A program made the position numbers and the translations under genes. Below the pieces are notes generated by a model. It worked only from the letters and a program-made list of their open reading frames with translations. It did no database searches and was not told the DNA's origin. A stretch of 64,000 nucleotides of DNA. Origin: Eremophila alpestris peregrina (Eukaryota; Chordata; Aves; Passeriformes; Alaudidae). The stretch lies in assembly GCA_009792885.1 (NCBI GenBank), contig WMCF01000029.1, positions 6,156,000 through 6,219,999 of the forward strand, in the 5' to 3' direction. This document shows positions 39,201 to 53,000 of the stretch, piece by piece; position 1 is the first letter of the stretch, and each line of letters starts with the position of its first letter.

Positions 39201-42200
39201 ATTGAGATAAGCTCATTGTGTTCTGAATATATGTGTGTATAAATACTGGCCTGATTTTGTCAGGCTTAACAAAGATAGCATTTTAAATGAGTTTAGTATG
39301 AGAAGTTAGGTATTTATCTTTTTAAATTCTAATTCTGAAATAACTTTATACTTGTGTGACTAATCCTTAAATAACAGATCATTTAATTCATATAACAATA
39401 TTTTCAATATTCTGTGGTTTTTTAATCTATGCTATTGTTTTACTGGATCTGTCAAATTTTAGGAATACTGAAAAATGAACAAGATAGATAAATCTTGAAA
39501 TGTGATTTCTTTTTGTCTGAATGACTCTTAATTCATATCTAAAAATTCACTAGGAATAGCAAAGTCCTAGGAAATATTATTACTCACTTTCTATTTAGCG
39601 CTGTTATTTTGTAAAATTGTAAAATTTTGTAAAAAGTTCAAGCAGGCTTTTTATCTCCATTAAAAGCTTTTGTCAAGATTGTATCATTGCATCGTGAAGA
39701 TGTTCTTGAGTTTTAAAGGACATAGCAAAGAGACAAAATTTCTGTTCCTGTTTTGCTGCATCATTGAGGAACTGCCTTTCTTTTTTCCTTTTCTATTTTC
39801 TGGTTTCCTGAGCTCTAACATGAGGGCTGGTGTTTACAGTGTAGAAAGACAAGAAGTGCTTTTGAACTTGCTCAGTTTGTGTAAATGGTGGTCTTGGAAT
39901 GGGTTAATATCAATAGCCTCATATGACCTAAGCAGAGTTAAATACTGTTTTCAGTGCCAAAATTCACTCCTCCTTTTCTATTTAGTTTGATGTCTCTGCT
40001 TGTTGAATTCTATCTTTTACTTATATTGATCAAGTTTTGGGATTTTTCTTCAATTCAGTTCTTGCTGTGTCTACTATACAGCTTCTGAAATGTAGAGTCT
40101 GATATTTAAAAATGTGGAAATGCAAATTTCAGTCTGGGACTCATATCAGCATTATAGAAACTGTTTCAGCACATCTTCACAGATACAGAAACTCTTGCGG
40201 CACACCTTTACAGATTACATATGTGTTCATTTCTGTAAATTGTATTTGAATCTTATCCAGATAAGAAAACACAGATAGATACATTTGCCTAAATTTCTTC
40301 AAGGAAGAAAATTTCTACTCTGAAAAGGTTTCCTGATACATAAACAGAAAACAACCCTGTCCATAGCTATCCTTTGTATTTAATGGATTAGATTCACTTT
40401 GACAGCTGGATATATGTACCAGTGTCTAGCCTATGGCCATGATCTAATAATCATGGATATGGTAACAAGTCGTCTAAAAAGATTCAGTAATCAAGTGGGT
40501 TTTTTGACAAAACCTACTCTGACTGAAACAAGAGATGAGGCTGTGTTAAATGTGCCTGCAATTGCTATTGTATCTGTATTCTGAGCATTTGAAAAATATC
40601 CTTTGGCTTGTTGTAGGCAGAACCTATGTTCTAACAGCAGTGGAAAAGCTAATTGTGCTACAACAGAGTGGGTCTTAAAGTTAGGAAACAAATTAGATTT
40701 AACCTAATGATCATGAAGGACTTAGCTTCAAAACAATAATTTCTACTTCCCCTGAAGTGCTTTTTAACTTGTTTGTTTCTTCTGTCATAAAAATAGTTGT
40801 ATATTAAATGGAGCCTTTTGTGAAATAGATGATTTTTATATCATAATTCTGGTATGTGAGAGTAAGTTTAAGAAGTACTGATGAGGAAATACTTGTTAAA
40901 CGGGAAGAGTTCAAGCACTACAGATATTTTGATAACAAATATTTCACATATTAACAGGGTGCTTTGGTCTCACTTCCATTTGATTAGTGAAACCTATTTT
41001 GTAAGTTAATGTTATTTAAGAGAAAAACATTGTCTTGGCCCTCAAACAAATCTTTGAAACTCAAAATTCAACTACCATGTTTTGCCAAACTAGCCTGTTG
41101 TTACTCTTGTTTTATATTTGGTTCTAGCTTTTTTGGGGAAAAAAAGCTGCTTTATATCCTGTAAACCTCATGAAAATCAAGCAGGTTGGGATAAAAGCAA
41201 GTGATCCAAATATTGTAGCTTTGTTATCCTTCCTTTTTATTTTTAAATGGAATTTCTGATATAGCTAGTGGGGACAGTATTTTAGAAATCACTGAAAGGG
41301 GAGACAGTGCAAATGAATTGAAGGAATTAAAAATTCCTTTGGGAAGGTGAATTAACTGTTCACCCCAGTTTATAGATTACATTTCAGTAGCTTCTGAATG
41401 TGATCCTTATTGTGAGGTTTTTTGCATTGGTTTTTTTTTTAAATTATTACTTGTTTGATGTTTTGGTTTTTGGGGTGTTTTTCTTTTTGTAATTCATGTC
41501 TAGTTTCCCATCCCTTTGTAATTCAGAGATTTGTGGCACTTACTTTTAAACTCCACAGCTGCTTTTATGAGAAGTGGGATGTTTACACTGAAGCAAGTAT
41601 TTAGGGAGTCACAGAAAGCTGGGGAAATCAGGAAGCAGAGGTATTTTGCAGGCAAGCCTGTAAGATTATCTGGTTGGAAGTGTTAGTGTGGGAAGGCTAT
41701 TTGCTTTGTGCCTGATGTGCAAGAAACTTTGGAGATTATTATCTTTTAATGTCTTGTTAATGTGCAAAATATATGCTTGATCCCTGGCTGTTTTATTATT
41801 GTAGATAGGTTTTTTTTTCTCCAATTTGTTTTTGAAGAATGTGTGTCTTTAAGTGGTAATGAAACAGAATATGAAGGCAACTTTCATGTTTATTTTGGTA
41901 TGATTGTGTTATCCAAAAACTTAAAACAAACCTTAAGGGCATCAGCATTTGTAAGGAGGAGCATCCACCTTTGAAGCTGGGAAATAAAGAAGTGCTGTGC
42001 TCTGGGGTTCTTCATGCAGATGGCCACAGCCACTCCCATGTGGTTACTTGTGTCCACTGCCAGATTTTGGTACTGGTTAAGGTAGTTGAGGATGTCTTTC
42101 TTCTGGACTTGATGTGAGTACTTCTTAATTTCTGAATCAATTATTTTAAAAACAAACTTAGTTTTCAATTATAAGGCAAAAATAAAGAGGAGGTGTGAAA

Positions 42201-42624
42201 GAATGACTGAGTTTTATGTCAGTTTGTTAGGGGTGCTGCTTCTACTAGTAAGTATTAATGGCACTGATAAAACTTTGCTAATGTAATTGCCATTGTGTAG
42301 CAAGGAAAACAGTAAATTGTTTTGCGTGGGGTAGATTTGAATTTGGATGTTCAGCTGAAGTTTATTAATTTTTAAATTGTATTTGGTTATTTGCATTATC
42401 CTGGGCTTAGCTTCATGCATTTGGATAATAGAGTTAACTGCTTCTAGGTGTGTGTGATTCCTCCAGGCATTTGTACAGCATGAACAAAAGGCATGGCAGT
42501 CCTGAACACTGTGTTCTGTGTTGTGTTTTCCAGTTAGGCTTTCTAACATCTGTTGATGGACAAAATGCCCAGGGACAATTCAGTAACTTTCTCTTTCCTT
42601 TCTGTTCCTGATGGTGTGATTTAA

Positions 42625-42641
42625 TTTTTTTTTTTTTTTTT
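42625..42641. repeat. Poly-T homopolymer (17 T)
   Basis: Uninterrupted run of 17 T in TCF12 intron 3. On the minus strand this is an A run with mixed sequence on both sides. No retrocopy could be tied to it. Confidence 0.9.
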
Positions 42642-43484
42642 GAGAAGATGTCTTGAACAAGAAAAAGAAGTGGGTAGAGAAAAAGAAAGTGTGTGGACAT
42701 AAATATTAAGAATAGTGACTGTGTTCTGGAGTACAGTTTGATTCACTTTTACTGTAAGGACATTCTTCAAGAATGCCTCAAGATCGTTGTAATCACCTCT
42801 GAACAGTTTTAAATCACTTGTCTTAAAGTTTCTTCTCACACACACGTATTTCTGGAAATGTACAACTGAAAATGTAAGTGGGAGGTGCAGCAGTGTCTGC
42901 AATCACCCCTGAACCACTGACAGATTTAGTGTTTTGAGACTTTGCATTCCCATGGGGCTGGAATAGGCTTTTGAGTTGTTTTTAGCCTGTTTTTTCCTGT
43001 GAAACCTCATGATGGATTAAATCTCAATGTAGACAGATTTAAAAAAAGATAATTTTTGTTTCCAGTCCTTTTGGAAATTATCTTTGAAATATACAATATA
43101 TAGGACGAATTAGTGTGCATCTGGAATGATGCTATTGAGAATTATATTAATATTTCTTCACAGAAAGTTTGTTGGACTTACTCAGATAAAATTTAGGACT
43201 ACAGGGAAGGACTTAATTTCTCAGCAGTCTGATAACTTCTTTGGAAATACAGGCCACCATTATGTTGAAATAGAAATTTGATATCTGTACCTCTTCTGTG
43301 AAGACTGGGCCTTTATTGGTTTCCTTTATGCATTTTCTGTTTTCCCTTTAAAAAAAGCGAAGCTAACTATCAACCTAATGTAAAGCATGTGAAATTCCAT
43401 GTTGTGTTCTGTAGCAGCAGCAGCAGTAATGAAGCTGATGCTAATAATGCCAGTAATGCAAGTTTGATCCCCAAACAGGCCATT

Positions 43485-43557
43485 CACTTAAAAGAGTTGG
43501 GCTTCATGATTCTTTTGGGTCCCTTCCAGCTCAGAATATTCTGTGATTCTGTGAAAA
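43485..43557 (+). mobile_element. CR1 LINE 3' tip
   Basis: It contains GGGTCCCTTCCAGCTCAGAA followed by the octamer pair ATTCTGTGATTCTGTG, the characteristic 3' end of avian CR1, here in + orientation. Only about 70 bases remain, an extreme 5' truncation. The octamer repeat is well preserved. Confidence 0.88.
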
Positions 43558-45682
43558 GCACTGGAACTATCTGGTTCTTCTTCTGTCAGCACTGGAATAT
43601 CTGGCCATCTTTTTGAATTCTTTATTCTTGATTACTTGTTCCTTTGACCTTAAGGAATTGATGGATGTTCAGATAGTGCTTTGTTTGTTAGTTTACTGCC
43701 TTTGTTAGGATTTTAAATAATTTGCATTTCTCTCAGTTCAGTTAAAGGTGTAGCTTTTGATCAGTGATTGTGCCAGTGACATTAGCTGTGTTGTAAGTCA
43801 AACACTTACATACTGGTTTAGTTGGAGGAGTTCATTAGAGTCCTGTAAAGACTGCAGAGGAAATAATGATATTGTAAAGTTCCTGCAAGACTTAAGTATT
43901 TTATACCTGCTGTAATAAAGTTGTGTCTTTACCTTTATTATGACAGTATTTTCCTATTGAAATGTAGTTTGGATGCTGGCTTAACAATCCTGTGCTATTG
44001 AAGCCACTTGCATGCTGGTGGTTTTTACTGTTCACTTTGTATATAAATTCACACAGTCTCAGACATTTTGGGACTATTGTTGTGCACTCTAGTTATCTCT
44101 GTGCTGTAACTTTTCCCTTTCAGGATTTCAGTAAAGGGTGTCAGTGAACAGAAGTTATTGGCATAATGGCTCCAATTGTGCAAATAAATCTTCTGTTGCT
44201 GTCCCACAGTGAACAAGCCTTTGCTTAAGTGGCCTGTCTGGTTTTCTTCCTGCCTGTGAGTGATAGGAGTCAAACTGGCTGGGAGCCATTTGTGCATGCA
44301 GCCAGCACTGCACATGTGGTGGGGTTTGGTTGTGGTTTATTTCCTCAGTGAAATTCATTCTGTGCTTACTGCTAGCCTGTGCTGAGAGCAGAAAGAGGCT
44401 ATTAGGGTTTGTCTGTTTGGAGGGAAAAAGCTCAGCCAGGATGATAAAGTCTTCTGGGCTGTGGAACGGTAGGTTCAGAAACTCTTATGTGCCTTTCCAT
44501 AACTCTGTTGTAACATCTTGGGGCAATGCCAGCCATTTGGAAGTTGTCTCTGACCTTTTTGTGTTTAAGTAGTTATTCACTCCTTTACAAGATTATTTGT
44601 AGGGAAGTAGAAGTCTCAAACAGGTGTGCTTTCATGGCCTGTAAATCTCTGCTGGTTTTTGGATGTGAATGTGGCCTGATGCTGGAAGTGCCTTGCAGAG
44701 GAGAGAGCTGGCTCTGCACTCCAAGTACTCTTCTCAATATGCCTCTAACTTACTGCTTCAGGCTGGAGCTCTGTTCTAATATGACTGTTCAAGTATTTCT
44801 GTTCTGGATATGACACATTTTGGCCTTTTTGTATTTGGCTTTTCTAATTTGACTTTCTCTTTGGGGATTTTGATGACTTGCCTTAGCACTTTCCTCTTGT
44901 TCTCCTTTGTATTAGAGAAAGTAGTCCTAAGAAGGGTTATATGCTCATTTGTTTCAAATAAAATTTGATCATATTGCTCTTCCTTAAAAAGTATTTCCTG
45001 TTAATATATGACTGGAGCTGGGAATGGAAGACTTTTGAAGTAAATGTCATGGTAACACAGGGTGCACTGCAGCAAAGGAGTGCCTTGGTAGGTGAAGATA
45101 TTGAGAAGTAGAAGCTTGCTGAATGTGCATGTGTGAACATGAATTGCCTTTCCTATTGACTGTGCTGACAGTGAAGTACTGACAGTTGATCAGTTGTTTC
45201 ACATTATTAAAAAGCAACAGCAACAACCCCTCCTTTTTTCTTTCACATCTTCTGATTCAGCTGGATATATCTGGATGCCTGTTATTAAGTCTCTATTCTT
45301 TAGGAGTGGTAAATTGATTAAGGAGTTAGTCCTTTGGTTTTATATTGTGGCCTGCAACCAAGTCAGTTTTTAAGGAAAAAAAATCCTCTCTCAGAAAGGA
45401 GCTCTACTTAAAACTCTGCTTTTATTATGAGGATTATTAGAAATAGACTCATGGCTTATATCTACTCAAAGGCTTGCATGTACGTTGATCCAAATTAAAA
45501 GAGTTAATATTTGTTTTTTCAGAATTGAGTTTTCCTTGTAACAAACAGAAAAAACTTCTAGGTACTTCAGTTAACAGAAGAGATTTTTAAAAAAATATTT
45601 TTAGTAAATGATGGCAAGAATGGGTGACTGGCTTGTGTAAGAGTATCCTTATTTTAGTTCTTCCTCCTCAGCACACTCTATG

Positions 45683-45700
45683 CATTGTGCATGCACAATG
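45683..45700. repeat. Perfect 18-bp palindrome
   Basis: CATTGTGCA followed directly by its reverse complement TGCACAATG, with no spacer. Half-sites TTGTGCA/TGCACAA resemble C/EBP-like half-sites, but no binding claim is made. Confidence 0.88.
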
Positions 45701-46200
45701 AGCTCCTGGTAACTCTTAGAAATAAAATGGAATTTAAATGTGTGTCTACGGTTTGAGATGTCATTTACAGAAATAAAGACCTTGACTGGTATTGACTTAA
45801 CTGAGGTTTTGATTGGACAGACAACCAGGTATGAAGTTAAAGGATGTTGACTATGGTTCACTATTTTTCCCCCTAATCCTGGGAATGGCTTGTGATGACA
45901 TACTAAGGAACATGATTTATTGAATACTGAAGTACCATTGTGCAATTACTCTAATGTAAATTTAGTTACTGAATCTATTAAGGGTGATAAGGTAAGTAGG
46001 ATATTGGTAGAAGAGTTGACATGCTGTTTATCATTGCTGTTGACAAATCTGTTTAGGCAGATTTCTGTCATTACTAGTGTGGGACTGTAGGAGTGTTTTC
46101 TGAAGGCATACAGATGATACAAGAATAGCTCTGTGTGGTGGACATGAGGTTAAGCATGCTCAAAACTGCCAAGTGAGGAAACAAAACCAAGTTTGCCTGA

Positions 46201-46345
46201 TCACAGAATGATTAGGTTGGAAGAGACCTTCAAGATCAAGTCCAACCCATGCCCTAACACCTCAGTTGAACCATGGCACCGAGTGCCACATCCAGTCTAT
46301 TTTTAAACACATCCAGGGATGCTGTTGGATTCACTGTGGTACTTA
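46201..46345 (-). mobile_element. CR1 LINE 3' fragment
   Basis: It reads TCACAGAATGATTAGGTTGG, then AAGAGACCTTCAAGATC, AAGTCCAACCCATGCCC, GTGCCACATCCAGTC and CACATCCAGGGATG. These are the reverse complement of the CR1 3' region in a subfamily distinct from that at 11399. Minus orientation, 5'-truncated, moderately diverged. Confidence 0.88.
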
Positions 46346-47060
46346 TTTCTGTGTATTGGTAGACAGCAGATGTGATTGGAGTGCACAGGTGATGGATTTT
46401 GATTTCCTGCCTATTTTTACTTAATGAATAAATAGTTATAGTTCTTAATACTTATTCAGTCTGCCAGCTTGCTTTTCCCACAGATCATAATATCCCTTTT
46501 TCTCTGCATTTGAAAAAGAAACTGTTGTGTACTGAGTTAAATGTCCATATATTTTTACTGATTTCTTTAAGGGTGTTGGACAAGTGGTTTAAATTTTCCA
46601 ACCATGTGCCATTACACTGTAAATATACTGTTATTTTGAGAAGTGATATTTGCAGGAAGGAATAATGTACTAGGTAAACTCAGTGTTATCTGCCTTATAA
46701 CTGTTACATGGATCATAGAAACTGGAACACTACTACCCTAAAACTAGCCACTGGAACATGGCTGCTTTATAATTGGTGTGAAATGTTCAACCACATCAAA
46801 AATACACCGTTCTGTTGGTGTTTTAGGTACTAAGCTTTGTCACAATACCTTCATTATGAGCTTAGGTTGGTCTTCCGGCTCGTATGTAGTCATCAGGCTT
46901 TACATTTCATTTATAGAAAATGCTTATGAGCACCTTTCACTCTACTGTAATCTTATTAAGCCAAGTTGCTGATGTTTTGCATTAGGTTTGTGCTTTGTAT
47001 CCCTTCATGCTGAAGGATACAGTTGATCATAAATACAGTCTTGACTATTCCTGATTTAGC

Positions 47061-47076
47061 AAAAAAAAAAAAAAAA
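47061..47076. repeat. Poly-A homopolymer (16 A)
   Basis: Uninterrupted A run in TCF12 intron 3, with no recognisable retroelement body next to it. Confidence 0.9.
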
Positions 47077-50000
47077 GCTTTATGAATGTATACTGGTATT
47101 ACATTTGTCTGTGTACTAAAAAAAGCAGCAGCTCTGCTTTGTTATTACAGTTCTTCAGCAATTGGCACTGAATTCTATTTACTTTTGAGTCAAATATTTT
47201 GGGGAACATTTCATTTTCATCTAAAAATTTTTTAAGCGTAATATCAATGTGTGTTCTTCAGAGGTGCAAACCAAGTAGTTTAGTGATTTCCATTAGAATG
47301 CTTTTCACTTAAATCCATGAGACTTCTCTGTATATCCTTAACAGTTCTTGACATTCCTACCTCAAGGCACAGAGCCAGCATTTGCAGGCTCAAGGGAGCA
47401 GACCCAAGCACCAATCGCGGACTGCTCGCTCCAGGAGGCTTTTTGCTCCAATCCTAAAGGGAATGTTGACCTTCCCTTTCTCAAAAAAGTGGCACCTGCT
47501 GGCTAAGCAGGACAGGCTTTGAGGGAATTTGATCCATATCTGATGCTCTTTATTCAGATCTTTGCACTCACTCATATCATGATTTTCCTTGCAATTATTT
47601 GGATTGTGCTATAAAATGTGCCTCAAATAGGTGGTGTTAATTAAAAACAAAACAAATTCAAACAAAAATTAGAACAAAATATTTACTTGGTCATTTCAAA
47701 ATAAGGAATTAGGTTCTTACAGACCAGCCTAATGCTGAGGGATCTCAACAGGTTCTTAATTTTTAGTTTGGTGGAATGACAGCATACCAAGGAGAAACTC
47801 TGTTTTTGTGAGGTCAGTACATAAAATGCTATTCACAGCTTTTTAATCTCATTTTGTAGTTTTATGGTCTGTGTATTTAATGAAAAGTAATATATTTGGT
47901 AGGGAGCAGTGAGATTTTGTGCCTTTATTTCCAGAAGATGGCTAATACAATACAAAATCAATGTTTGTCTTTTTTGTTAGATTTACATAGACTTAATCAC
48001 TGTAATTGTGCAGTTTTGAGCTGAGAGTTAAATGCACAGAATTGTGTTTAGGCAGAGTTTTTTTCTCTTCACTAAAAAAACAAAAAAAACCCACCAAAAA
48101 TTTAAATCTTCAGATGCAAGAAAGTGGGCGGTGTTGAGAGGAAAAGAAATATAATTTTGTATTATATCTAAGTCCAAATCGATGTGGTCTTTTTAAAATA
48201 AGCTATTGAGTTATTGAGTGTTAAATTCTAGACTGCATTTAGTAGGGTAAATTGCTGATAATTCTGGAAGCACTGATCCTGATAGGAAAGGGTGATAATT
48301 AGTTTCTAATATGGACAGAATTGCTGTTATTAGCTGTGCTCCACATGTTTGCTTCCCCTGTGGCATTCCTTGAGGTGCAGCAGATGGATGAACCAGGGGC
48401 AGAGGTAATGTGTGCCATGATCGGCTGCTGCTTTCCCCTGGGGATACTTCTGGAATGCTGAGCTCTTCTTTTTCCTTTTGTTTTTTTTTCTTCCTTCCTC
48501 TTTTCTTTTTCAGCAACTTAGCTGAGATGTATCAGAATTAATTTATGGTATTAGTCCTTTATAATCCATTAATCCAAGCATTTAATACCAATATGTTAAT
48601 GTGTTAGAAAAGGATGGGCTGTTTGTGTGCTGGTATCTTAAATCTTACAAAGTCAATATCATGCTTAAATACTTCTCTCCATTCTGTGAGGTTGTGTCAT
48701 TAATAGTCTGATGTTGCCTGATACTGTTATCTAATCTTTTGGAACATGGTCATGTTGAGAAATGGAGCCTGCTATTGAAAAGGATTGTCCTTTTCCTTTA
48801 GCCAAGTAAAATCTGCTCTCATTTTCTTCTCTTTCTGTCCTTGATTAAAATGTAGGCAATAGGTTGTGTGCGGGCTTTTGTATTTGAGCTTTTAAATGTT
48901 ATTTTATTTCTTTTTAAAACCAGATCTAATTGTGGTAGTGGTGCAGATTGCTTTACCTTTTTGTCACCCAAAAGGAGTGGCCCTGGTGCTGCAGGTGGGG
49001 AGAAGCCCTGGTGGAGCAGCAGCTCCCTGCTGGGCTCACAGCTGCAGCCTTGCAGTGCCCAGAGAGCCCCGGCCGCTGGGAGGGGCAAAGCACAGCACAT
49101 GTGTTGGTGGTTAGGAAATACTTTCCTTGGTGCTTCTCAAACGCTTTCATTTTGTTTATATAGGTCTCCTCTTTTTCCTTGTCCTTTACTTATTTACTCT
49201 GCCTCCCAGCCTGTTTCACTCCCTGTTGGGACTTTGCTGGAATGCACAGTATCTTCAGAGAAATTGGTGATTTTAAACGGGGTGACTTTGAAGGTGAGGC
49301 TCCATGGTTAACTGCAAGTTTGCCACCAGGGACACAAAATATGCTGAAACTCTCTGGCTCATATTTTTGTGAATTTTTGCTGTGTAATAGCAGTACAAAA
49401 ATACCTTCCTCTGCATTTTAAAGATGATGTGTAAATGTCAAAGATTTTTTTTTTCTTTTAATTTTATTGCTTTTTGGTTTTAATCTGGAAATGCCTAAAG
49501 GAAGCTTCTATAAATATATATTTTTATACTTGTTTGTGTGTATATAGGTGTATATTTGGTTTTTTGGCTGTGAAACTATTTCATTGTTTTTTCTTGTCTG
49601 CTTTTGCTAGCACATATTACAGATGTGGATATGCAGTGGAAATATATTGACAAGGAAGTTACACGTTCAGTTTGAGGCTTGCAATGTTTCTAGCACAGTG
49701 ACTGCAATTTTTTTGTTGTTGTTGTTTGCAGACTTAGGACATCCTTTATAAGACACAATTTCAGGTGATTTTTTTAATGAATGCTAATCCACTTAAGGCT
49801 TTCAGAAACAGCTGAGTACTTGAGTTCTTAAAATCAGGTGAAGCTGTAAGAGGACAGTGTCTGTCACTGCATCCAGTGGCTCTGGCAGTGGTAGTGGAAG
49901 ATCATCTTTGCCAGCTATGGCAGTGTTTGCTCCAAACTGTGTTACACAATTTAGAATGGTGTGTAACTGGGCAGGTAAATGTGTGGATGCTGCTGTTGTT

Positions 50001-53000
50001 GCCACTACTGATGCTGTGTAGTCAGCAAAAAAGTTTTGCTCTGAGGTAGTTTCTCTGATGTTTGAGAGGCTTGCTGTGAATCTGGGCTGTGTGAGATAAT
50101 TAATATTCTGGTCATGCACTCCAGTAATTCCTTCACACTTGGGCTGCTTAAATAGGCTGAAGAGTGCAGAGCTCCTTGATGCAGGGAGTTCTGCTGCTAG
50201 GATTCCTCAAAGGTCCTGTTATTCCAAGACCTTTTTGCTTGCTTTGTCTGCACAGTTGGATGACATGAGTGTTCTGGATTACTAGATGGATTCCTTGTTT
50301 TTAATGCAAAAAGTTGGGAACAGCCAAGACTGTGACTTGTCAGAAGGAGGCTCCTAAACCTGGAGGCCTTGTCAGATCCAGCCCCTGGCCATTGCTGCCA
50401 GGCTGTGCCTCAGCAGTGATAGTCTGGAGATGGGATTGTTTGTACAGTTCACAGCCAAACACTGCAACTGGAAGTGTACTGAGGAGGATGGAAACTTGGA
50501 GAACCTTGCACAAAAACTATTTCCCAAAGGGAAGAATTGGCAGTCAGAAAATAAATAATCATCTGTAGCATGTCCTAAAGACCAAATAAAATGGTGAGCA
50601 AACATAAGAGAATGAGGTTAAAGTATTTAAAAAACAATGAGTTCCACAGTGAAACACAATTTTGTTTAAATCATCTCTGTTCATATTGACTCATTTCAAG
50701 CAGGAGAACCTTCTCCTCCTTCACAGTGTTGATGTCTGACTGGTTTTTGAAATCACTTTAGAATTGCCTTGGTTTTACTGCTGGAGGCTCATTATAAATA
50801 TATATATATAATTTTTTCCAGTGAAAAATAGTAACTGCTTTTTTTTGTGAGCCTTTCCTTTTAAGTTTTGTAACTCAAAGTCAAGTTGCTTCTCTCTTCA
50901 TGCAAGGAGCAACCTCACCTGAAGTGCCTGGGACACACAGAAGTGTTACATGTAACCAAAAGAAACAAATCAGATCTTTTGTAGCAGGTGTTTTTTTGCT
51001 GTTTTCCTGCTGAAATTAACAGGAAATTTAGATTAAACCTGGTATCTTGCCACACACTCAGAGGAAAAAATGCAGTGATCAGAATTCTTATGATTCTTTT
51101 CACCTTATAGCATAATAAAACAGGTATTCTTTTCTATCTAATGGATTTTTATAATCCAGTAAAAGATACTTGAGTTGTTGTACCGTATTTTAAATTTTTG
51201 AACTGTTTGAGCATGTATTTCTCAGTCTTCCAGAAAGACCCTTTACTATACCATATTCATTTTATGATATGACCTGAGCAAAACTCTTCACTCTGGGAAA
51301 GAATTTTGCCATTTGATATACTATGGAAATGTTTTAATGTAAATTTAAAAGTTGCCTGTGCCATCTAAGTATTAATTTTCCTGTTTAATTCTCTGTAGAA
51401 ATTCTTGATATTAAATTCATGAAATATTTAATCACAGTGGTGGCTCTATTCTGCCTTAAGAAACTGGTTTTATTCAGGTGTTACTCCTGTGATGAACCAG
51501 TTCAGGAATTTTGTTTTCATCTTCCACGTTGTATTAATCAGAGCAGAATTATTTCCATGCTATTTGTCTGAAGGACAGGGGATACATGCATGTGTGTAGA
51601 TGCATTGGATTATCATTATTCAACTCACATAGTATCAAGTTTCCCCTAAAGAGGGAATTTGACAATTTGTTACATTTTTACTGATACACTTTTAGAATGC
51701 TGACCTCTACAGGTGGTTCATTCTTCAAGCTGTTGGTGGCTTTGAATTACTTCAGTTTCTTTGAAAAGAAAACAAAATAAATCCTACAGAGCTATTTTTC
51801 CTTTCCAGTCAGGCTGACAATATCAAGGGACAAAGGAAAAGCTGGTAAAAACCCTGCTAAGGCAATTAACTCTTATTTCCCCTTATCTCTCCTCAATAAC
51901 ATGTTGTCTTCCACCCCCAACAGAATTTGGTGCTGTCACCATATTTGTAATCACTAACTTCAGACAGTATTCCACCATTTAGGAGTGTTCATGAAGTAGA
52001 TTTTGGGACTTCCTATACCTTTTTTTGGTTGAAATATATGCTGTTTGTGAAAACTAAAACCCTATGATACAAGTTAACTCATGAACTTCTGTAGGTTGTC
52101 CATCCTTTTTATGTTAGTACACTCAATGTTTGGAGGATAAAATACTTTTGCCTGTGTTTTTAGTTGCTTGATGTGATTTAGATTCAGTTTGGGGCTCTCA
52201 ACAGCCATTAGCAGGATGCTGTGATTGAGCTAATCAGCCCTGCTATGAACTGGCTGTGGTCTGGAAGCTTAACAGCCTTAAGATTGCTGCAGTTACAGAC
52301 TTCTGATTTTGAATCTGTTTTAAAAATGGCTTTGAGTGGATTTTCTTGTGGGAAAGATGGCATACACATAATAATGACACTGTTGTAATTCTAGTCAGTA
52401 TTTTTCTTAGGCCTAATATTAAGACTGATGGATCTTTTTAAGGTACAGATGTTCTCTTTTATAATTTCTATATTTTCTGTTTAGCAGAAAATTTCTCATG
52501 GTGTAAAAAAAGTTGTCAACTTTGTGTTAGAATTAGAGATGTGGGTGTGGAGGAGATGTAATTGACTCTAAAAAGAAAAAGTGTTCAGTGCAACACTAGA
52601 TCAATATAGGCACCACAACAGAATCTTCTATTACTTCTCTGTAAGTAGCATTATAGATGGCATTACTCTGGATTAAATCAAGTACAGCAAGTAGAGAATT
52701 TTGATTTCAACTGTACTTCATTTCATTCTTAATGGAAAATATGATGAAGTGGCTTAGTTTCATCTGTATTTTTGTGCTCTCCTATAAACTGCCAGACTCT
52801 GATGTTACAATGAAGAGTTAAGAATCTATATTCAATTGAAATTCTGTAGGAATAGGGTGTATTAGATTTTAAGGCTTCTTGAAAACCTAATTAGTCCTTG
52901 GATGACTTAGAGGCTTCACAGGTCTTAAGAGGTTCCACCATGTGTGAAGTTCATGTTCACTTTGAACCTTTTTTAATAAAAGCAGGTATTGATTGTTTTT

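Noticed and set aside
43414..43426. Short CAG run
   Set aside because: Only four repeats; below any expansion threshold and not in an exon.
44510..44550. TSWGNASH-like translation resembling the TCF12/TCF4 exon 4 motif TSWG
   Set aside because: Upstream residues do not match DERGG, there is no acceptor at the right place and the similarity is four residues, so it is chance.
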